Shown piece after piece: positions 59,501 through 64,000 of a DNA stretch of 64,000 bases. Source of the stretch: Limnomonas spitsbergensis (taxonomy: Eukaryota > Chlorophyta > Chlorophyceae > Chlamydomonadales); contig JAYJMM010000084.1 of assembly GCA_037349105.1 (NCBI GenBank), positions 868,001 through 932,000 of the forward strand, read 5' to 3'. Made by a program: the position numbers and the translations under genes. A model generated the notes under the pieces. It made no database searches. It was not told where the DNA came from and saw only the letters and a program-made list of their open reading frames with translations. Positions within the stretch are counted from its first letter, which is position 1, and the number at the start of each line of letters is the position of its first letter.

Positions 59501-62500
59501 TACACTCCGTCCTCTGGCTGGAGGCCCCATTTGTGGCCAGCCATGCTGCTTTGGCGACCAGCCATAGACCGGTTCAGGTCTGGTCACAATCGGGCCTTTG
59601 GTGGCCTGCCCAAGGTGGGCTCGTGGCCAAAAAGAAAAATGGCATTCAACCCTTTGGGCAGCATGCAATCCTCTTATGTGCTTATTCATGCTTATTTCCA
59701 TATTTGATCCCTTTTTGCTGGAAGCAGTTGCATTAAAGCCAAGGTAAGCCATGCCTGCCTGTACAACGCTGCCTGGTCCACACTGGTTTGCTCCTGGGCA
59801 GTGGCATCCGGCGGCCTATCGGGCGGCATGTTGGCCGCCGTGGCGGAGTAGGGACGCACAGCAGCGGGCCAGGGGGAGCCAAAGCCTCCTGCAGGGAGGA
59901 AGCATGGAAGTGAGTAGTAGCAGCAACAAGGGCAAGCCAGGTTGGTATGTTAGGCTGGCCGGCCAGGGTGGTAGACCAAGGTGGCAAGTGAAGGTAACTA
60001 CCAACAGCTGGTGACAAAGGTGGCAAATTAAAATGGCAATTAAACTTCCAATATTTATATATTGACTTGTTCTATGTCACTACAACGTGCCTGGCGCCAG
60101 TGCTTGAAACCATTCAGTGCAGCACCGCACAGCACTGTACATTTTTGTGCGGTACAGTGCAGATTAGTACATTTCCGTGCAGTACAGTACAGTACAGAGC
60201 AACAGAGGACAGGAGCCTGTAAACAAGAAGCACACGTGGAAATGAGGATGCTTCTTTACGTAATAATTGAGGGTTTCCACTTGTCCAGGAGAAAAGGCAG
60301 ATTGGGTCACCCAGGCCTTCGTAGCGTGGGAGATGCAGTGTTTACGAAATGCGCACCAGGCCACTTCAGCTGGGTGCTGGGCAGCCACCCCTTGGCTGAA
60401 GGGAACATGACCTTGACAAGTCTATGGCCAGTGGCCCAAGCAGCATGGCTGGCTGCAGCAGGACCCGCAGCCATATGGCCTGGCGTAGCTGAATTGTAGC
60501 TTACGCGTCTAAATAGACACAAGTGAAGTGAAGAGAATATGAGATGCTACTGGATCCAATGATCAAGGAGCAAAAATATAGAGCTTGGCAAGGTTGTTGT
60601 CGAGCTTGAATGCCCTGACTAACACGTGGCCACAAGGAGTACAGATGCCAGATGGGCTCTTGCAACTCTTAAAAGTACTGCCTGAGGGCTGGCGGCACTT
60701 GTCAACACCACTGCTCACCTCCTCCCAGTATGTAGATGACGAATTCACAGACAGCCAATAGCTTCCCGGAGGCATCGTCCACAGTCTCCGATCGGATCAG
60801 CGCGAGAGCGCCCTTGCCCTGGCCCTTGTCCCGAATGTCCACCAGCCGGGGCCTGTCGCGCATGGGCGATGCGGTGGGTGGAAAGGGAGGGGGGCCTGCT
60901 GCTGGAGTGCACATTCATAAGGATGGCAGCAAGAGACAATGGCGTGCTTTGGGAGGATGCAGGTGGGGGAGGGGGAGGAGGGGAAGGAGAGCTGCTGGTT
61001 GAGTGCAATGATATTCTGATGGCAGCCTGGGACGGCAGTCCCGACGGGAGGGTCCGAGGGAGGACATAGCAACGAGATTGTTTTATGATAAAAGAACCTT
61101 GAGGGAGAAGCAACCAGCATGGAAAGGACTTATTCCCTGACGTTAGCTCCTAAGCTTTCAAGCTCTTCCAGGAATACAAGATGCCCACTAAAAAAAAAGG
61201 TTTTACAATTATCAGCCCCGGTATGCACGCTCAGCTCGCGGATACTCACTTTGTGATGAGCGTACCACTGGCCGGCAGCGCTCCGTACAGCTCGATGTAC
61301 TGCTCGCCGTGCAGTGCTTGAGCCTGCCCCACAAGCACGGAAATCATTACAAAGTATGATAATGCCCACCCTGATGAAATGATGTCTGGCACAAGCAGAG
61401 GAGGTGCTATAATGAAATCCCTTAATAACATCATTTGGGAACATATCATGTGTTATAAGCCAGAGTATGGGTCCGACCCCCTAGGTGACAGCCCCTTGAG
61501 GTGTTCTAAACCGGGGGGGCAACGCTATTTTCTTTACTTGAGCGTGAGAGGTGCGGCCGGTCAAGGTACCGTGCTAGCATGCACGGCAAGCTGGCAGATG
61601 TTTCAAGTTCAGAGAGGGCTTTGATAGTTGCATCGCTTAGGACAGAGCCATCTCATATTCCATGTAAGATTTATATCCCAACATTTATCTTCCCAAAAAC
61701 TAGGAGCTACACTTGAAAAGCCTGATGTTCCGAAGCCGATGTCGGAAACAGAACTACACTTGGAATCGTACACAAAGTGCAGGCTGCAAGGGTGCCAAAG
61801 CCTGTCACACTTTGTGGTCCCTCTCAACTCAGAGCTTCATCAACTGTCGGTATGCTCGCGAAGTGGTAATAAACTGTTGTTCGTATGTCGGATGTAATGG
61901 ACATGCATCAGCACACATAGCACCAAGCATGAAGTGGGTAACGCACGAGCAGTGTTCACCAAGCGCCTAGACAGGTTCCGCCCCCTAGACGCAGCGCCTG
62001 CTTGTCGTAGTCCGCGGCGACATTATATTGCCCCCGTGAAACTATTATGCAATTTCACCCCCACTGGAAGCATGCCTGTTCTCTAGTGCACACTGCACAA
62101 CATTCGAAAGGGCAGAAAGGCCACCACTGGGCCAATGGGGACCCAACCCTTGACCTCTGTTCACCACTGGGCCAATGGGGACCAAACCCTAGACCTCAGT
62201 TCACCACTGGGCCAATAGGGACCCAACCCTAGACCTCTGTTCACCACTGGGCCAATAGGGACTCAACCCTTGACCTCTGTTCACCACTAGGCCAATGGGG
62301 ACCCAACCCTTGACCTCTGTTCACCACTGGGCCAATGGGGACCAAACCCTAGACCTCTGTTCACCACTGGGCCAATAGGGACCCAACCCTAGAACTCTGT
62401 TCACCACTGGGCCAATAGGGACTCAACCCTAGACCTCTGTTCACCACTGGGCCAATAGGGACCCAACCCTAGAACTCTGTTCACCACTGGGCCAATGGGG

Positions 62501-63281
62501 ACCCAACCCTTGACCTCTGTTCACCACTAGGCCAATGGGGACCCAACCCTAGACCTCTGTTCACCACTGGGCCAATGGGGACCAAACCCTTGACCTCTGT
62601 TCACCACTGGGCCAATGGGGACCAAACCCTAGACCTCTGTTCACCACTGGGCCGATGGGGACCCAACCCTAGACCTCTGTTCACCACTGGGCCAATGGGG
62701 ACTCAACCCTAGACCTCTGTTCACCACTGGGCCAATGGGGACTCAACCCTTGACCTCTGTTCACCAGTGTTTATTTCAGTGCGCAGTAGATCATGTTTGA
62801 AGCGGCTGCCAGGCGGCCACGACTGAACCCCTTGGGATTAAAGCTTGTGCGGCATTCGGCCGATGTCCCAATCAGCAGGTCTTGCTGCACCAGCCCACCA
62901 GGCTGCAGGCCGTGATACAGCTTGACTGCAGCTGAAGCGCCGTGGAATACGTACCGGTAGCGATGTTTGCATGAGGGTAACAAGACATACCGCACAAGCG
63001 CACACACAAGGCAAACGCTCAGGCACGCAAAGACTTGCCATATTAGCACCAGGGATGTATTCAGAGAGAGGGATCTGAAAGATGCTAGGGTGCGCCGCCA
63101 CCACCGCATAGGTAGGCATTACGCGCATGCCCCCCTCCGCGCCCTCGTACAGCAGCTGCCAGTCATCGGGGCGGTCCAGGCTGCAGCCGAGTCCCAGGTG
63201 GTAGAGGATTATGTCCCGGTGTTCGTAGCTGTGGCGATAGGTGGTGAATTGTCGGCTGCGCAGGGACTCCATGTCGAGCAT
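56586..63281 (-). CDS. ECH2: Peroxisomal enoyl-CoA hydratase 2 (plant-type ECH2)
   Basis: Six exons: 63039-63281, 61250-61323, 60719-60852, 59759-59888, 58013-58181 and 56586-56786. All phases agree, giving 316 residues, close to plant ECH2 (about 309). It hydrates trans-2-enoyl-CoA to (R)-3-hydroxyacyl-CoA in peroxisomal beta-oxidation of unsaturated fatty acids. An N-terminal hot-dog-like half contains [20 protein letters not shown] and [12 protein letters not shown]. The C-terminal MaoC half carries the hydratase-2 motif [12 protein letters not shown] (catalytic Asp and His) and [14 protein letters not shown]. The protein ends SRL, a peroxisomal PTS1. It is not fused to a dehydrogenase, as in plants. 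Two introns need GC donors (63038, GCAAGT; 59758, GCAGGC). The start is one of several in-frame ATGs (63314, 63281, 63272); 63281 was chosen by length. Confidence 0.92.
57070..57180 (-). repeat. Inverted relative of the 40-bp minisatellite in the last ECH2 intron
   Basis: TTTGGTCCCCATTGGACCAG and CTGGCCCAATGGGGACTCAA form a small inverted pair built from the same motif as 62085-62765. Confidence 0.6.
57455..57565. repeat. Short direct repeat (about 63 bp, two copies)
   Basis: CCTGTGCCGCATTGCGCCGT and CCTGTGCCGTATTGTGCCGT, each followed by ATC.TGCTAC. Confidence 0.7.
57946..58012 (-). repeat. Partial duplicate of the exon-5 end inside the intron
   Basis: Directly downstream of the exon-5 donor (AAG|GTGCGA), the intron repeats [17 protein letters not shown], a copy of the exon's own last residues ([18 protein letters not shown]). 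The copy lacks the donor. Confidence 0.85.
58150..58640 (-). repeat. Triplicated acceptor/exon-5 start region
   Basis: Three blocks of about 170-180 bp (from 58150, 58325 and 58500) share CACTCAGCCTGCA, GGCATCAAAGGAGCATGCTC-type sequence and a G-rich tail. Only the first joins the true exon. The others carry decoy acceptor-like sites. Confidence 0.75.
59265..59395 (+). repeat. Dispersed repeat copy (ECH2 intron)
   Basis: Shares CCAATCAGCAGG, AGGCCGTGATGTGGCTGA and AATTGTAGCTGA with copies at 60340-60500 and 62795-62945; an inverted copy lies at 59470-59645. It may be a SINE or MITE. Confidence 0.6.
60340..60500 (+). repeat. Dispersed repeat copy (ECH2 intron)
   Basis: Contains CTGGGCAGCCACCCCTTGGC, CAAGCAGCATGGCTGGCTGC and GCGTAGCTGAATTGTAGCT. 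Same family as 59265-59395 and 62795-62945. Confidence 0.6.
62085..62765. repeat. 40-bp minisatellite in ECH2 intron 1, about 17 copies
   Basis: Regular 40-bp unit: TTCACCACTGGGCCAATGGG followed by GACCCAACCC(TTG/TAG)ACCTCTG. Little divergence among copies. Confidence 0.95.
62795..62945 (+). repeat. Dispersed repeat copy (ECH2 intron)
   Basis: Contains GGCGGCCACGACTGAACCCC, GTCCCAATCAGCAGG and CAGGCCGTGATACAGCTTGA. It lies directly beside the 40-bp array. Confidence 0.6.
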
Positions 63282-64000
63282 GGGTGTGTGTGAACTAGGA
63301 CCCGGTGAAGTCATGGCTGGGGAGGTCAGTGAAGTGGTGAACGGTGTAACGTATGTGTTCTGCAGTTGCGACGAGCTCTGGTCTGCCTTCTGCAAAGTTT
63401 AAGAGTAAGAGCCTACTGGCTTCCGGTGTGTCCACTGGAACACTCTCTGGGATCAGCCAAGAAAAGTCTGGTTGATATCTGGCAGTTTCGGAGCACCATG
63501 TCCATAGGTACAGTGTGTCGGGCTCTACCGGTGTACGGCATTTAAAATCCCGTATTCCTCAAGCCACGCTCAGGCGTTTTCTTTCTTTCTTCTATCTTGT
63601 TTGACTTCTTTTGTGTTCCCTGCTTCCGGGTACTGAGGTCTGGTGAGACGCATTCTCTGGAGATCTGTTTGGATTACGTCACGTCGATTAGTTGGGTATG
63701 CCCGCTAGTCCGACATGCATGGTTCCAAACTCAGCTCCAGGTGGTTCTTGGGGAACCTGTTCCAGGGTTCGGCCGTAATGCATCCATTCAAAACAGATAA
63801 GTCTGTCATCGGCAAGGTCGTTGTCCTAGGCGTCGTCTTGTCCTGGGCCTGTGCACCGTCCGTTGCTATTTTTTGACAGGTGACAATTGACAGGTGAGCA
63901 TCGACCGACCGGTCGCTAACACAGCTGCAACACCCTGGGCCCAATTCCACTTGTCACCGGAACGCGGAAATGGCATGCCAGCTCACCCTCCCCAATTCCA
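63282..64000. other. Upstream region of ECH2; no further gene
   Basis: The reading frame of ECH2 exon 1 stays open up to about 63392, where CTTTGCAG on the minus strand could be an acceptor for a 5' intron. Beyond that I see no conserved coding sequence. Confidence 0.45.

Noticed and set aside
62980..63038. GT donor GTATGT (near 62980) for ECH2 exon 1
   Set aside because: It is in phase, but would add about 20 cysteine-rich residues absent from the family; the GC donor at 63038 gives the expected spacing to LHGEQY.

Overview
The window is eukaryotic nuclear DNA, most likely from a repeat-rich green alga (prasinophyte-like; the lineage is an inference). Three conserved, intron-containing housekeeping genes sit in a sea of transposons, retroelements and minisatellites: a Rab7 GTPase (minus, 40.5-42.4 kb), ribosomal protein eL42 (plus, 42.7-45.0 kb) and a plant-type stand-alone peroxisomal enoyl-CoA hydratase 2 (minus, 56.6-63.3 kb, C-terminal SRL). 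Introns have GT-AG borders, plus two candidate GC-AG introns in the hydratase. No rRNA, tRNA or CRISPR array was seen.

Layout. 1-5551: 5' part of an LTR retrotransposon on the minus strand, with a gag-protease frame open to the left edge. 5552-6565: remnant of a satellite-bearing element, cut by that LTR. 6803-29609 (minus): scattered exons of one unrecognised gene ("gene U"). Its introns hold a 9.3 kb tandem array of a 2.45 kb unit carrying a Tc1/mariner transposon (7677-17014) and a 9.5 kb TA-flanked inverted-repeat element (19100-28620) filled with 34-bp and 60-bp minisatellites and a nested foldback element. 30.1-35.5 kb: four further minisatellite fields and a small decayed coding fragment. 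35.97-36.82 kb: a truncated cytosine-C5 methyltransferase-like gene followed by polypurine tract/LTR borders, then non-LTR retroelement 3' ends and CAG-rich sequence. 40.5-45.0 kb: Rab7 and eL42, divergent from a 269-bp shared promoter region. 45.98-about 56.4 kb (plus): a second, decayed member of the same retrotransposon family as at 1-5551. 56.6-63.3 kb: the hydratase gene, with introns full of duplicated exon pieces, a dispersed repeat and a 40-bp minisatellite.

How the parts fit. The two LTR elements share leader and Gag sequence, so each helps to interpret the other. They also share a perfect 23-24 bp inverted repeat whose arms differ between the elements at five positions but stay complementary within each. 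Removing the 9521-bp element from gene U leaves an ordinary intron of about 270 bp with matching phase, which ties the 28.7-29.2 kb exons to the 18.7-18.9 kb exon. The most unusual features are the satellite-carrying TIR element, the co-varying inverted repeat, the methyltransferase beside LTR-type borders, and the tandem transposon array that repeats the same internal TAG in four copies.
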